A stretch of 64,000 nucleotides of DNA, taken from the NCBI RefSeq assembly GCF_000092925.1, contig NC_014217.1:1612001-1676000 (forward strand), in the 5' to 3' direction. Position numbers and translations under genes: made by a program. This document shows, piece by piece, positions 1-11,397 of this stretch. Numbering within the stretch: the first letter of the stretch is position 1; every line of letters starts with the position of its first letter. This DNA is from Ancylobacter novellus DSM 506 (GTDB lineage Bacteria > Pseudomonadota > Alphaproteobacteria > Rhizobiales > Xanthobacteraceae). The notes under the pieces are model-generated. The model saw nothing but the letters and a program-made list of their open reading frames with translations. It ran no database searches and was not told the origin of the DNA.

Positions 1-385
1 GTTCAAGGCGCGCATCGGGGAGACCGGCTGGAGCGTCGGGCCGGTGGCGGTGGCCAGTCAGGCGCGCGTGGCGCTCGGCGACGAGGTGGGCGAGCTGATG
101 CAGGCCTCCGCCGTGGTGGTGCTGATCGGCGAGCGGCCGGGCCTGTCCTCGCCGGACAGCCTCGGCCTCTATCTCACCTTCGCCCCGCGCGTCGGCCGCT
201 CCGACGCCGAGCGCAACTGCATCTCGAACGTGCGTGGCGAGGGACTCTCGCACGCCCATGCCGCCTTCAAGCTCGCCTGGCTGCTCAAGGAGGCGCTCGC
301 ACGGCGTCTCACGGGCGTGAGCCTCAAGGACGAGAGCGACCTGCTGCTGGTCGAAGGCCGCCCGCCGTCGGCGCGGATCGGCTAG
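1..385 (+). CDS. eutC: Ethanolamine ammonia-lyase small subunit, C-terminal part
   Basis: The reading frame is open from the window edge (frame starting at base 2) to TAG at 383-385, giving the last ~127 residues of EutC. With EutB it forms the adenosylcobalamin-dependent lyase that splits ethanolamine into acetaldehyde and ammonia. Recognisable EutC segments are [20 protein letters not shown], the RNCISNVR stretch and the [14 protein letters not shown] helix near the C-terminus. The 5' half, and presumably eutB, lie outside the window. A full EutC is about 250-300 residues, so roughly half is present. The C-terminus looks intact, and nothing suggests decay. Confidence 0.92.
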   Translation, partial: FKARIGETGWSVGPVAVASQARVALGDEVGELMQASAVVVLIGERPGLSSPDSLGLYLTFAPRVGRSDAERNCISNVRGEGLSHAHAAFKLAWLLKEALARRLTGVSLKDESDLLLVEGRPPSARIG

Positions 386-386
386 T

Positions 387-713
387 TCACGGCAGGAAGG
401 TGAAGGTGGCGACCTCGCACACATTCACCTTGCGTTTCACGACCTTGCTGCCGTCCGAGAAGTCGGCGCGAAAATCGTAGATGCAGGCGTCGGTGCCGTC
501 GTCGATGTTGGCTTCGAGCGTCTCGCCGTCTTCCAGCGTGTCGTTGGCCAGCATGTCCTCTTCCCAGCTCTCCTCGTCGACGGAGGAGGCATAGAAGCTG
601 GTCATGGTGTAGCCGGTCTTGTTGACCACATCGACGCGGCGGTCCTTGGCGAAGGACGGCGCGGCAAGAAGCGAGCAGGCGAGGACGGCGAGCGTCAGTC
701 GCACGGCAAACAT
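387..713 (-). CDS. Small secreted hypothetical protein
   Basis: 108 residues. It starts with a clear Sec signal peptide (hydrophobic LTLAVLACSLLAAPSFA, cleavage probably after SFA near residue 22). The mature ~86-residue domain is acidic and carries two cysteines (in DACIYDF and NVCEVATF) that could form a disulfide. The motif NKTGYTMTSFYAS early in the mature part is seen in small periplasmic proteins of alphaproteobacteria with no assigned function. It converges on eutC with a single base between stop codons. I do not recognise a function; a periplasmic location is the only firm inference. Confidence 0.7.
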   Translation of the reverse strand: MFAVRLTLAVLACSLLAAPSFAKDRRVDVVNKTGYTMTSFYASSVDEESWEEDMLANDTLEDGETLEANIDDGTDACIYDFRADFSDGSKVVKRKVNVCEVATFTFLP

Positions 714-846
714 GGAAGTGCCCCCGGATGGTGCGGCCGCATGATCGCCGCCGCACGCGACTCTATCGCTTTCCGTTCGGGCGAAAGCAATTGCACGGTA
801 AAGTCGCGCAGCGCTTTATTCGGTACTGTGGTGCCGCGGCTACCCG

Positions 847-1224
847 TCAGTGCTTCCGGCCGTATTCGCCGTCCAGCCAGCGGTCGGTCAGCGCCATGCG
901 CTGGAAGACATAGGCCACCGCCTTGACGCGGTTGACCGCCGGCCCCTGCTCCCAGATCTCGCCGTGCTCGAAGCCCATCATGATGGTGTAGCGCGGCAGG
1001 CGGAGAAAGCGCCACCGCGCCGACTTCACCACCACGAACTCCATGTGCAGCGCGGGCGCCGCGAGATAGCAGCAGCCGTCGGCCGGCTCGAACTTCGCGG
1101 AAAGCTTCGGCGCCACGGCGGGCGTCGCCTTCTGGATTATCGTCAGTTCCGCTTCGGTGTAGGGCAGGCGTTGCAGGCGGCGGATGCTCGCCAGCATCTC
1201 GTTCAGCGATGTTCGTACGGCCAT
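847..1224 (-). CDS. Hypothetical protein
   Basis: 125 residues if translation starts at the ATG ending at 1224 (MAVRTSLNEML). A longer frame to 1266 exists, but its extra 14 residues look like leader sequence. There is no signal peptide or membrane segment. The protein is mixed alpha/beta with a conserved-looking core (EFVVVKSARWRFLRLPRYT, then MMGFEHGEIWEQGPAVNRVKAVAYVFQ) and no motif I can assign. It lies between two envelope-protein genes on the same strand but is separated from both by short gaps. Function unknown. Confidence 0.55.
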   Translation of the reverse strand: MAVRTSLNEMLASIRRLQRLPYTEAELTIIQKATPAVAPKLSAKFEPADGCCYLAAPALHMEFVVVKSARWRFLRLPRYTIMMGFEHGEIWEQGPAVNRVKAVAYVFQRMALTDRWLDGEYGRKH

Positions 1225-1305
1225 GTCGTCCCGCTCGGTGTTTCCCCGGTGCCCTATCTGCCGCAAGCGAGCGCCGGGGGAAAGCCCCGCCGGCGTAGTG
1301 CGCAG

Positions 1306-2325
1306 CTAGTCGCCGTCGTAGCTGGCGACTTCGCCACCCTTGAAGGGGTCGGCGAGGGCGGCCTCGGGGCGGCTGACTTCGATCTTGCTGCCCGAGGTCA
1401 GGGCCGAGAGCCGCTCGGGGCCGGCCTTGCGCAGGATCTCGCGGAAGCTCGGATGCATGCCGCCATCGACGTAAGCGGTGGATACCGGCGGGCTGGAGGC
1501 GGAAAGCAGCGCGATGGTCTCATCGTCCCGCGCCCGCTTGCCGGCGACGGCGTCTTCCGCCGGATCGGGCATCATCAGCGGGCAGGGCGCCAGCGGGTCG
1601 GCCGCCGCCTCGCCCGGCTGCGAGCCGGGAGTGAAGCGGTAGCGCCCGCCGCAGGCTGCCACGTTCGGCGGCTGGCGCGTTACCGCGAACAGGTCGGTGC
1701 CTTCCTTGAGGTTGCGCCAGAACGCCATGTTCGGGTCGTCGCGGTGCTCGGCGAAATTGGCCGGCGTCATGCGGAAGGGCAGGGCCTGCACCTGGAAGCT
1801 CGGTTGGCCGGCGGCGAGCGCCTCGCGGGCCACCGCATAGACCTCGGCGATGCCGTCATTGGTCATGGCGTAGCAGCCGGCGGAGGTGCAGGCGCCGTGC
1901 ACCATCAGCGCCGAGCCGGAATAGCCGAGCGCTTCCTCGAGCTGGTTGGGATAGCCCAGGTTGAAGGCGAGGTAGAATTGCGAGCGCGGATTCATCAGCC
2001 CCGGCGTCACCGCGTAGAAGCCTTCCGGCGCCTGGCGGTCGCCCTCGCGGGTCTTCGGGCCGAGTCTGCCGGACCAGCGGCACATCGGGTAGGTCTTGAG
2101 CAGGGCGTAGCGGCCGGAGCGGTCGCGCTTCCAGATCTCCAGCTCGCTTTCCCGCTTGTAGATGCGCACCATGATCGGGTCGGCGGGGCTCATGCCCTTG
2201 GCCGCCATCTGCTGCATCAGCTTGGGCGGGATCGGCACATCGGCACGGTCGTCATAGTCCGAGCCGATGCAACCGGCGAGGAGCGCGGACAGAAGGGCCA
2301 TGAGGACGATGCGCAACAGGTTCAT
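1306..2325 (-). CDS. Lipoprotein with L,D-transpeptidase (YkuD/YafK-like) domain
   Basis: 339 residues. A lipoprotein signal ends in LLAGC, with Cys19 as the lipidation site. The catalytic domain spans roughly residues 50-200 and contains the YkuD-type signature around His143 and Cys151 (VHGACTSAGCYAMTND). These correspond to the catalytic His and nucleophilic Cys of L,D-transpeptidases, which cross-link peptidoglycan or attach proteins to it. The C-terminal ~120 residues are less conserved, contain AEDAVAGKRARDDETIALL and probably extend into the periplasm. It most resembles the YafK branch (Dpp-Lpp hydrolase or transpeptidase-like); which reaction it catalyses cannot be told from sequence. 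Confidence 0.82.
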   Translation of the reverse strand: MNLLRIVLMALLSALLAGCIGSDYDDRADVPIPPKLMQQMAAKGMSPADPIMVRIYKRESELEIWKRDRSGRYALLKTYPMCRWSGRLGPKTREGDRQAPEGFYAVTPGLMNPRSQFYLAFNLGYPNQLEEALGYSGSALMVHGACTSAGCYAMTNDGIAEVYAVAREALAAGQPSFQVQALPFRMTPANFAEHRDDPNMAFWRNLKEGTDLFAVTRQPPNVAACGGRYRFTPGSQPGEAAADPLAPCPLMMPDPAEDAVAGKRARDDETIALLSASSPPVSTAYVDGGMHPSFREILRKAGPERLSALTSGSKIEVSRPEAALADPFKGGEVASYDGD

Positions 2326-2438
2326 GGCAGTTCGCTTAGTGAGGCAAAACGGCAGATCGGCGGCGGGAACGACATGCCCGCGGCAAAATCCCGCCGGACC
2401 TCCTGTTTAGTGCGATCATGGTATCCAAAGCGTTACAC

Positions 2439-2468
2439 ATGGCAGTAGGTGGAATGGCAGTAGGTGGA
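2439..2468 (+). repeat. Perfect 15-bp tandem duplication
   Basis: The 15-mer atggcagtaggtgga occurs twice back to back (2439-2453 and 2454-2468), just upstream of the ybaK start. It is in frame with ybaK, so an upstream start would add MAVGG twice. The better start with a Shine-Dalgarno sequence lies downstream, so the repeat is probably in the 5' leader. Confidence 0.9.
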
Positions 2469-2504
2469 TTCGCCGCACCCGCGGTGCGTTCCGGGGAGAT
2501 CACC

Positions 2505-2978
2505 GTGTCCAGGGTGACGCGCGCCACGAAGATGCTGGAGCAGGCGGGAATCGCCTTCACCGTCCACGCCTATGACTACGATCCCGACGCCGACCATATC
2601 GGCCTGCAGGCGGCGCAGGCGCTGGGCGAGCCGCCGCGGCGCGTGCTGAAGACGCTGATGACGCTCGTCGACGGCAAGCCGGCCTGCGTGATCGTGCCCT
2701 CCGACCGCGAGGTGTCGATGAAGAGGCTGGCCGCCGCGCTCGGGGGAAAGTCGGCGCAGATGATGAAGCCCGCCGATGCCGAGCGGCTCTCCGGCTACAA
2801 GGTCGGCGGCATCAGCCCGTTCGGCCAGATGCGCAGGGTGCCGGCGGTGATCGAGGCGGCGGCGCTCGCCCATGAGCTGGTCTACGTCAATGGCGGCCAG
2901 CGCGGATTGCAGATCCGGCTCAAGCCGGGTGACGCGCAGGCCGTGCTCGGCGCCGTCGCGGTCGCTGTCGTCGCCTGA
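2505..2978 (+). CDS. ybaK: Cys-tRNA(Pro)/Cys-tRNA(Cys) deacylase, YbaK/EbsC family
   Basis: 157 residues from the GTG at 2505, chosen because GGGGAG sits 6 bases upstream and homology begins there (VSRVTRATKMLEQAGI). The frame is open from 2418, but the extra 29 residues contain a recent tandem duplication and look non-coding. YbaK hydrolyses Cys mischarged on tRNA(Pro), a translation quality-control step in the cytoplasm. Family features seen are RVLKTLMTLVDGKPACVIVPSDREVSMKRLA, including the conserved lysine in RVLKTL, and GYKVGGISPFGQ. Length and motifs are normal for the family. Confidence 0.88.
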   Translation: MSRVTRATKMLEQAGIAFTVHAYDYDPDADHIGLQAAQALGEPPRRVLKTLMTLVDGKPACVIVPSDREVSMKRLAAALGGKSAQMMKPADAERLSGYKVGGISPFGQMRRVPAVIEAAALAHELVYVNGGQRGLQIRLKPGDAQAVLGAVAVAVVA

Positions 2979-3046
2979 GCGCGATGATGCGGTACGACGA
3001 AGGAACGCTATTCATTCGTGCGCATTCGCTGTAGCTGAATGCCGCC

Positions 3047-4033
3047 ATGGCAGCGGATGCATCCTTGAGATCACTCTTCCTCCACATGCGGCCGGTATTC
3101 TTCGGCTCGGTGCTCGGCATTGGCGGGCTCGCCAATGGCTGGCGCGCCGTCAACCGCCTGTGGGGCATCACGCCGGTGATCGGCGAGGCGTTCGCCGTGG
3201 CGGCCTTCGGCCTCTGGCTGCTCTGGGCCGTGCTCTATGCCGGCAAATGGCTGCTGCATCCGGCTGAAGCCAGGCGTGAACTCGATCATCCCGTCCAAGG
3301 CCTCGCCGCGGCGCTCGCTCCCGTGGCGACGTTGATCGCCAGCCTGTGCATCGGCCCGCATGTCACCGTGCTCGGCTGGGCGCTGTTCATCGGCGGCGCT
3401 GGGGGCGTGCTCTTCTACGCGGCGTGGAGCGTCGGCGGGCTGTGGCAGGGCGGGCGCGAGGCGCCTGCGATCACGCCGGTGCTCTACCTGCCGACCGTCG
3501 GCGGCGGCTTCGTCTCCGCGCTGGCCTGCGCCACCTTCGGCCAGCCGACGCTCGGCTGGATGTTCTTCGGCTTCGGCATGTTTTCCTGGCTGTCGATGGA
3601 ATCGGTGTTCCTGACGCGGCTGTTCCAGCACGGCCTGCCGGCCGAGATGCGCGCGACGCTCGGCATCGAGTTCGCGCCCCCGGTGGTGGCGTGCGTCGCC
3701 TATCTCTCGCTCACTCCGGGCACCGCCGACCATTTCGCGCTCGGCCTGTTCGGCTATGGCTGCTTCCTCGCCCTCGTGCTGCTGCGGCTGGTGCCGTGGC
3801 TGCGTCGGCAACCCTTCGGACCGGGCGCCTGGGCCTACACCTTCGGTGTCTCGGCGCTACCGCTCGCGGCGCTGAAGCTCGTCGAGCAAGGGGCGGGTAC
3901 GCCCATCGAACTGTTGGCGCTGCCGTCCTTCGCCGCGGCGAACGCCATCATCGGCTGGATCGCGGTGAGGAGCCTGGTGCGGGTGGGGCGGTTCCTGCGC
4001 GGCGCCTCCGCGCCGGTGGCGGCTTCCGGCTGA
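3047..4033 (+). CDS. tehA: TehA/SLAC1-type (TDT family) membrane channel or transporter
   Basis: 328 residues with about ten hydrophobic helices spread evenly along the chain, as in the tellurite-resistance/dicarboxylate transporter (TDT) fold. The first segment, HMRPVFFGSVLGIGGLANGWRA, matches the N-terminal TDT motif, and FGMFSWLSMESVFLTRL fits the middle of the family. The protein sits in the inner membrane and probably conducts anions; E. coli TehA gives tellurite resistance when overproduced. No tehB lies nearby, so tellurite resistance is only the family name here. Alone on the plus strand. Confidence 0.82.
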   Translation: MAADASLRSLFLHMRPVFFGSVLGIGGLANGWRAVNRLWGITPVIGEAFAVAAFGLWLLWAVLYAGKWLLHPAEARRELDHPVQGLAAALAPVATLIASLCIGPHVTVLGWALFIGGAGGVLFYAAWSVGGLWQGGREAPAITPVLYLPTVGGGFVSALACATFGQPTLGWMFFGFGMFSWLSMESVFLTRLFQHGLPAEMRATLGIEFAPPVVACVAYLSLTPGTADHFALGLFGYGCFLALVLLRLVPWLRRQPFGPGAWAYTFGVSALPLAALKLVEQGAGTPIELLALPSFAAANAIIGWIAVRSLVRVGRFLRGASAPVAASG

Positions 4034-4053
4034 GGCTCCTTCCGCTTCGGGGA

Positions 4054-6423
<2,370 letters not shown>

Positions 6424-6434
6424 GGCGCTCCCCT

Positions 6435-6890
6435 TCACGCGCCGGCGACGTCGAGCGCCGCCGCAACGATGCGCTCATAGCCGGTGCAGCGGCAGGCATT
6501 GCCGGTGAGCGCGGCGCGCACCTGGTCACGGCTCGGGCGCGGCGTCTGTGCGAGGAAATGCGTCAGCGTGACCACCATGCCGGGAAAGCACATGCCGCAT
6601 TGCACCGCGTCGTGCTCGACGAGACTGGCCTGGACCGGGTTCAGCCGTCCGCCGGCCGAGAGGCCCTCGACGGTGCCGATCTCGCGGCCCTGCGCCAGCC
6701 CCGCCGGGGTGAGGCAGGCGGCCCGCGGCTCGCCGTCGACCAGCACCGTGCAGGCGCCGCAGAAGCCCTCGCGGCAGACCGGCTTGGCGCCGGTGAGGTG
6801 GAACTCGTCGCGCAGTACATCGACGAGCGGGGTCATCGGATCGGCGGCGGACTGCTTCGCCTCGCCATTGACGATCATGTCGATGGGCAT
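6435..6890 (-). CDS. 2Fe-2S subunit of the molybdenum hydroxylase
   Basis: 151 residues, normal for small subunits of this family. The N-terminal plant-ferredoxin-like cluster is bound by CREGFCGACTV plus the Cys in RAAC. The C-terminal four-helix cluster is bound by QCGMC and NACRCTGYERI. It passes electrons from the Mo centre to the FAD subunit. GGAGG lies 5 bases upstream of the ATG at 6890. It sits between the FAD-subunit gene (18-bp gap) and the Mo-subunit gene (11-bp gap), the usual medium-small-large order. Confidence 0.93.
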   Translation of the reverse strand: MPIDMIVNGEAKQSAADPMTPLVDVLRDEFHLTGAKPVCREGFCGACTVLVDGEPRAACLTPAGLAQGREIGTVEGLSAGGRLNPVQASLVEHDAVQCGMCFPGMVVTLTHFLAQTPRPSRDQVRAALTGNACRCTGYERIVAAALDVAGA

Positions 6891-6908
6891 GATGACCTCC
6901 CGCCGGAA

Positions 6909-7754
6909 TCAGTGAAGGGCGATCACCGCCCGCCGAACCAGAACCGGCAGCACGCTGACGCGATACCAGCCCGGCGCCTCGACGCCGTCGCGCCCGACGA
7001 ACTCGTCGGCGAGTTCGGTCGCCATGTGGTGCGCGGCCTCGGCATCGAGCGGCGCGCCGGCGAGCGCGGCTTCCAGCCGGGTCCAGCGGCGGGCCACCGT
7101 CTCGACCGAGCCGACGGCGATGCGTGCCTGCGCGATGCGGCCGGCGGCGTCCCGCGTGATCGACAGGCTGACGATGGCGGTCGGGTAGTCGCCCGCCTTG
7201 CGCAGTGGCAGCCGGGCATGGGCGCTGAATGCGGCAGAGCGCGGCACGAGCACGCGCGTCAGCAGGCGGCCGGGTTCGAGCGATTGGCGTAGGTCGAGGA
7301 ATGCCGCCAGCGGCAGGCGTTCGGTACCGCCGCGCGCGGCAATCTCGACCTCCGCGTCCAGGCAGAGCAGCGCCGGCACGAGGTCGGCGGCAGCGAAATC
7401 GGCCGTGCATAGATTGCCGCCGAGCGTCGCTGCCCGGCGTATGGCGGGATTGGCCGAGCGGCCGGCGGCCTCCGCGAGCACGCGCAGTTCGGGCCTCCCG
7501 GCGATGGCTTCGCCGAGCGCTGAATGGGTGACGCCGGCACCGATGGCGAGCGCGCCGTCGGTTTCCTCGATGCGGGTCAATTCCGGCACGCCGCCGAGCC
7601 CGACATAGATGGGCTTCAGCGGCTCGTGGCGGATCGGCGCCCGCATGATCCAGGTGCCGCCGGCGAGTGGCGCGCCTTCCGCACCGCATTCGGCGAGCGC
7701 GTCGAGCGCGGCCGGGAGCGAGGAGGCGGCATAGAAGGAGGGGGAGGCCGTCAT
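6909..7754 (-). CDS. FAD-binding (medium) subunit of the molybdenum hydroxylase
   Basis: 281 residues. The FAD-binding PCMH-type fold is shown by APLAGGTWIM near residue 30 and by ATLGGNLCTADFAAADLVPALL near residue 110, the conserved TIGGN-type flavin loop. The C-terminal CO-dehydrogenase-flavoprotein-like domain follows from about residue 180. It oxidises the 2Fe-2S subunit and passes electrons on to NAD or another acceptor. Its ATG overlaps the stop codon of the upstream ABC permease by 4 bases (7751-7754), so the two are translationally coupled. This ties the transporter to the hydroxylase. Confidence 0.9.
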   Translation of the reverse strand: MTASPSFYAASSLPAALDALAECGAEGAPLAGGTWIMRAPIRHEPLKPIYVGLGGVPELTRIEETDGALAIGAGVTHSALGEAIAGRPELRVLAEAAGRSANPAIRRAATLGGNLCTADFAAADLVPALLCLDAEVEIAARGGTERLPLAAFLDLRQSLEPGRLLTRVLVPRSAAFSAHARLPLRKAGDYPTAIVSLSITRDAAGRIAQARIAVGSVETVARRWTRLEAALAGAPLDAEAAHHMATELADEFVGRDGVEAPGWYRVSVLPVLVRRAVIALH

Positions 7755-8767
7755 CCGCGTCGCTCCAGCCGCAGTCGGTCGAGCACAACGCCGGCGATGA
7801 CGATGGCGCCGAGCACCACCATCTGCACATAGCCGTCGATGCGGGTGAGGTTCATGCCGTTCGACAGGATGGTGACGAACAGCGCCCCGACCACCGCCGT
7901 GCCGACCCCGCCGCGCCCGCCGGCGAGGCTGGTGCCGCCGACCACCGCCGCGGCGATGGCCTGCAGCGACAGCGAACCGCCGAGGTTCGGCTCGCCCGAG
8001 CCGGTGCGCGCCGTCATCATCAGCGCGCCGAGCGCGGCGAGCGACGAGCAGAGCACATAGGTGGCGACGAGCAGGCGCTTCACCGGCAGGCCGGCCACCG
8101 CGGCGGCGCGCGGGTTGGTGCCGATGATGTAGAGCGCCCGGCCATAGACGGTGCGGGTCAGCACGAGGTGGAGCGCGATACCGACGATGACGGTGATGAC
8201 GATCGCCGCCGGCACGCCGAACGGGCTGCCGCCGTAGAGCAGCCAGGAGAACAGGTCTGGCACGCCCTGCACCGGCCTGCCGGACGAGATGGTGGTGGCG
8301 ACACCGATGGCGATGTTGTAACTGCCGAGCGTCGCCACGAAGGGGCTCACCCCGAGATAGGCGATGACGACGCCGTTGAAGACGCCGCAGGCGGCGCCGA
8401 GGGCGAAGCCCGCCGCCAGCCCCATCAGCAGCACCGTGCCGGGCTCCTGCCCGCCGGCGACGCCGGCCGCCATGGCGAGCGCCGCGCCGACGCTGACCAT
8501 CGACACGGTAGGGCCGAGCGCGAGGTCGAAGCCGCGGGTGAGGATCACCACCGTTTGTGCCATGGCGAACAGGGCGAGATAGCTCGCCTGCTGCACGATG
8601 TTCACGAGGTTGCCGGGCGTGAGCACGGCGGAATCGACCGCGGCGAAGCCGAGCAGCAGCACGACGAGGGCGATGGGCAGCGCCGCCTGCCAGGCGAGCG
8701 CGAGCAGGGTGGCGCGGCGCTCGGCCGGCGCGGCGGCAGCGGGGGACGCGAGGTCGAGGTCAGACAC
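7751..8767 (-). CDS. ABC transporter permease, ribose/RbsC type (second permease)
   Basis: 338 residues with 8-10 hydrophobic helices and the branched-chain/ribose permease (BPD_transp_2) pattern, including GFDLALGPTVSMVSVGAAL and AIAAAVVGGTSLAGGRGGVGT. It forms half of the inner-membrane channel with the neighbouring permease. It starts with GTG at 8767, overlapping the stop of the first permease by 8 bp, and ends overlapping the start of the hydroxylase FAD subunit. Two different permease genes are normal for this class. Substrate not visible from sequence; the family mostly carries sugars, but other small molecules are known. Confidence 0.9.
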   Translation of the reverse strand: MSDLDLASPAAAAPAERRATLLALAWQAALPIALVVLLLGFAAVDSAVLTPGNLVNIVQQASYLALFAMAQTVVILTRGFDLALGPTVSMVSVGAALAMAAGVAGGQEPGTVLLMGLAAGFALGAACGVFNGVVIAYLGVSPFVATLGSYNIAIGVATTISSGRPVQGVPDLFSWLLYGGSPFGVPAAIVITVIVGIALHLVLTRTVYGRALYIIGTNPRAAAVAGLPVKRLLVATYVLCSSLAALGALMMTARTGSGEPNLGGSLSLQAIAAAVVGGTSLAGGRGGVGTAVVGALFVTILSNGMNLTRIDGYVQMVVLGAIVIAGVVLDRLRLERRG

Positions 8768-9785
8768 GCAGCTTCCTCCGCCGTCCGAGCTCGTCGAGCG
8801 CCACCGCCACGACCATGATGATGCCGAGGAACACCGGCTGCAGGCGTGAATCGATGTGCAGCAGGTTCAGCGCGTTGCCGAGGATGGTGAGGAACAGCGC
8901 GCTGACGGCGACGATCTCCACCCGCCCGACGCCGCCGCGCAGGCTCACCCCGCCGATGACAGCGGCAGCGATGGATTGCAGCATCATGCGGTCGCCGCCG
9001 AAGCTCGCCTGGCCGGAGCCGACCTGGGCGGTCAGCAATATGCCAGTGAGCGCCGCCAGCACGCCGGAGAGCACATAGGTGCCGACGAGATGCCGCCGCG
9101 TGCCGACGCCGGAGACGATGGCGGCGTCGGTGTTGCCACCGATGGCATAGACATAGCGGCCGAACAGGGTGCGGCGCTGCACGAACACCATCACCAGCAG
9201 CACGATGAGCGCCACATAGATCGCGGTCGGCAGGCCGAAGAACTGCGCCCGGCCGAAGTCGCGCACGAAGCTCTGCGGCATGCCGTAGACCGGAATCCCC
9301 GAGGTGATCATCAGCGCGACGCCGGCGGTCGCCGACATGGTGCCGAGGGTGACGACGAAGCCGGAAACCTTCAGCCGCGCAACGCACAGCCCGTTGACGA
9401 GCCCGACCGCCGCGCCGCTGCCGAGCCCGGCGGCCAGTCCTCCGGCGATGATGAGGGCGTCGTTGCCGGGAAAGGACGCGGCGATGACGCCCATGGTCTT
9501 GGCCGTCACCACGCTCGCCAGCGCCACCACCGCGCCGACCGACAGGTCGAAGCCGCCGCCGATGATCACCAGCGCCTGCCCGCAGGCGATGATGGTCAGG
9601 AAGGCCGCGTTACGCAGGATGTTGAGGATGTTGATCGGCCCGTAGAATTGCGGGTCGACCGCCGACATACCGACGATGACCAGGATGAGCAGCGCCGGCA
9701 GGAAGCCGATGCGCCCGAGCAGGCTGCGGCCATAAGAGGCGGTGACGCCGGGCTGGGCGGTGAGCGAGGAGGCTTGCGCGTTCAT
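8760..9785 (-). CDS. ABC transporter permease, ribose/RbsC type (first permease)
   Basis: 341 residues, about nine membrane segments, with the same BPD_transp_2 fold as the next gene (IGGGFDLSVGAVVALASVVTAK and SIAAAVIGGVSLRGGVGRV). The GGFDLSVG cytoplasmic loop is the classic RbsC signature. ATG at 9785 overlaps the ATPase stop by 4 bp and its own stop overlaps the next permease, so ATPase, permease 1 and permease 2 form one translational unit. It presumably pairs with permease 2 as a heterodimeric pore. Confidence 0.9.
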   Translation of the reverse strand: MNAQASSLTAQPGVTASYGRSLLGRIGFLPALLILVIVGMSAVDPQFYGPINILNILRNAAFLTIIACGQALVIIGGGFDLSVGAVVALASVVTAKTMGVIAASFPGNDALIIAGGLAAGLGSGAAVGLVNGLCVARLKVSGFVVTLGTMSATAGVALMITSGIPVYGMPQSFVRDFGRAQFFGLPTAIYVALIVLLVMVFVQRRTLFGRYVYAIGGNTDAAIVSGVGTRRHLVGTYVLSGVLAALTGILLTAQVGSGQASFGGDRMMLQSIAAAVIGGVSLRGGVGRVEIVAVSALFLTILGNALNLLHIDSRLQPVFLGIIMVVAVALDELGRRRKLRV

Positions 9786-11329
9786 GCCGCCTCCGTCGCC
9801 AGATGCTCCTTGAAGAAGGAGGCGAGCACGTTCTGCTCGGTCTTGTCGTCGCCGGTGAGCTCGGTGGCGATACGGCCGTGATGCATCACGTAGAGCCGGT
9901 TGGAGAGCGCCAGTACTTCCGGCAGTTCCGAGGAGACGACGATCACCGCCGCTCCCGCCTCCACCAGCTGCTTCATGAATTCATAGACCTCGAGCTTGGC
10001 GCCGACATCGATGCCGACGCTCGGCTCGTCGAACAGGAAGACCTTGAGTTCGCGGGTCAGCGCCCGCCCCAGCATCACCTTCTGGCGGTTGCCGCCGGAG
10101 AGCGCGCCGGCCGGCCGCTCGATATTCGGCGGGCGCAGCTTCAGCCGCTCCATCGCCCTGCCGACCAGGCCCCGCTCGGCGCCCTGCCGCAGCAGGCCGA
10201 AGCGGGCGAAGGCCGGCAGGTCGAGTGCCGTCATCGAGGCGTTCTCGCGGATGGGCCGCGAGAGGGCGAGGCCTTCCGCCACCCGGTTGGCCGGGAAATA
10301 GGCGACGCCGTGCGTCAGGCTCTCGCGCGGGGAGGGCGCGTCATATGGCGTGCCCTCGATCCGCATCGTGCCGCCGACGATCGGCTCAAGGCCGTAGATC
10401 GCCCGCACCAACTCCGACTTGCCGCAGCCGACGAGGCCGGCAATGCCGGTGATCTCGCCGGACCGGGCGTAGAAATTCACCTCCTGTACCGAGCCGTCGG
10501 CCAGCGTCAGGTCCTCGACATCAACCGCGACCTCGGTAGGTGCGTGCGGGATGGTGGGAAACAGCACGTCGATGCGCCGGCCGGTCATCAGCTCGACCAA
10601 TTCGCCATCGGTGACGCGCGCCGCGTCGAGCGTGCGGATATGGCGCCCGTCGCGCAGCACCGTCACCCGGTCGGCCAGCGCGCGGATCTCGCGCATGCGA
10701 TGCGACACGTAGATGAGGCCGACGCCCTGCGCCTTCAGCTTGGCGATCAGCTCGAACAGGCGGCCGGTCTCGCGTTCGGTGAGCGAAGCCGTCGGTTCGT
10801 CGAGGATCAGCAGCCGCACCTTGCCGAGCAGGGCCTTCGCAATCTCCGCCATCTGTTGGTGGGCGCGGGAGAGGTCGTCGACGCGCCTGCCCGGATCGAG
10901 GTCGAAGCCGAGCTCGTCGATGAGAGCGCGCGCCTTCTTGCGCATCGCCCCGGCGCGCAGCACGCCGCCGGTCGAGACCTCGCGGCCGAGGAACAGGTTC
11001 TCCTCCACGGTGAGGCTCGGCACCAGCGAGAATTCCTGGAACACCGGGCTGATGCCGATGGCGCGCGCCCGCTGCGGGCTGAGGTGGCGGATCTCCTCGC
11101 CGTCGAAATGGAAGCTGCCCTCGTCCGGCGGGAAGGTGCCGGCGATGACGTTGATCAGCGTCGACTTGCCGGCACCGTTCTCGCCGAACAGCACATGCAG
11201 CTCGCCCGCCCGCACGTCGAGGTCGACATGGTCGAGCGCGCGCACGCCGGTGAAGCGCTTCGAGATGCCCTTCAGCTCCAGCAGCGGCGGGGCGGCGGCC
11301 GCCTGCGGGGGCCTTGCGCTGATGTCCAT
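9782..11329 (-). CDS. ABC transporter ATPase, two-domain RbsA/MglA type
   Basis: 515 residues with two fused nucleotide-binding domains. The N-terminal domain has Walker A GENGAGKST, a linker beginning LSRAHQQM, and Walker B LLILDEPTAS. The C-terminal domain has a degenerate Walker A (GLVGCGKSEL), signature LSGGNRQK and Walker B FLFDEPS. This double-ATPase layout is typical of ribose/galactose-class importers. It energises uptake by the two permeases that follow, which it overlaps by 4 bp. It is separated from the binding-protein gene by 126 bp containing a strong hairpin. Confidence 0.92.
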   Translation of the reverse strand: MDISARPPQAAAAPPLLELKGISKRFTGVRALDHVDLDVRAGELHVLFGENGAGKSTLINVIAGTFPPDEGSFHFDGEEIRHLSPQRARAIGISPVFQEFSLVPSLTVEENLFLGREVSTGGVLRAGAMRKKARALIDELGFDLDPGRRVDDLSRAHQQMAEIAKALLGKVRLLILDEPTASLTERETGRLFELIAKLKAQGVGLIYVSHRMREIRALADRVTVLRDGRHIRTLDAARVTDGELVELMTGRRIDVLFPTIPHAPTEVAVDVEDLTLADGSVQEVNFYARSGEITGIAGLVGCGKSELVRAIYGLEPIVGGTMRIEGTPYDAPSPRESLTHGVAYFPANRVAEGLALSRPIRENASMTALDLPAFARFGLLRQGAERGLVGRAMERLKLRPPNIERPAGALSGGNRQKVMLGRALTRELKVFLFDEPSVGIDVGAKLEVYEFMKQLVEAGAAVIVVSSELPEVLALSNRLYVMHHGRIATELTGDDKTEQNVLASFFKEHLATEAA

Positions 11330-11397
11330 GCGGTGTCCTGCAAATCCCGTTCATCCTCGGCCCCGCCAGGCGGAGCCGATGCAGTTCCCGGGCCACG

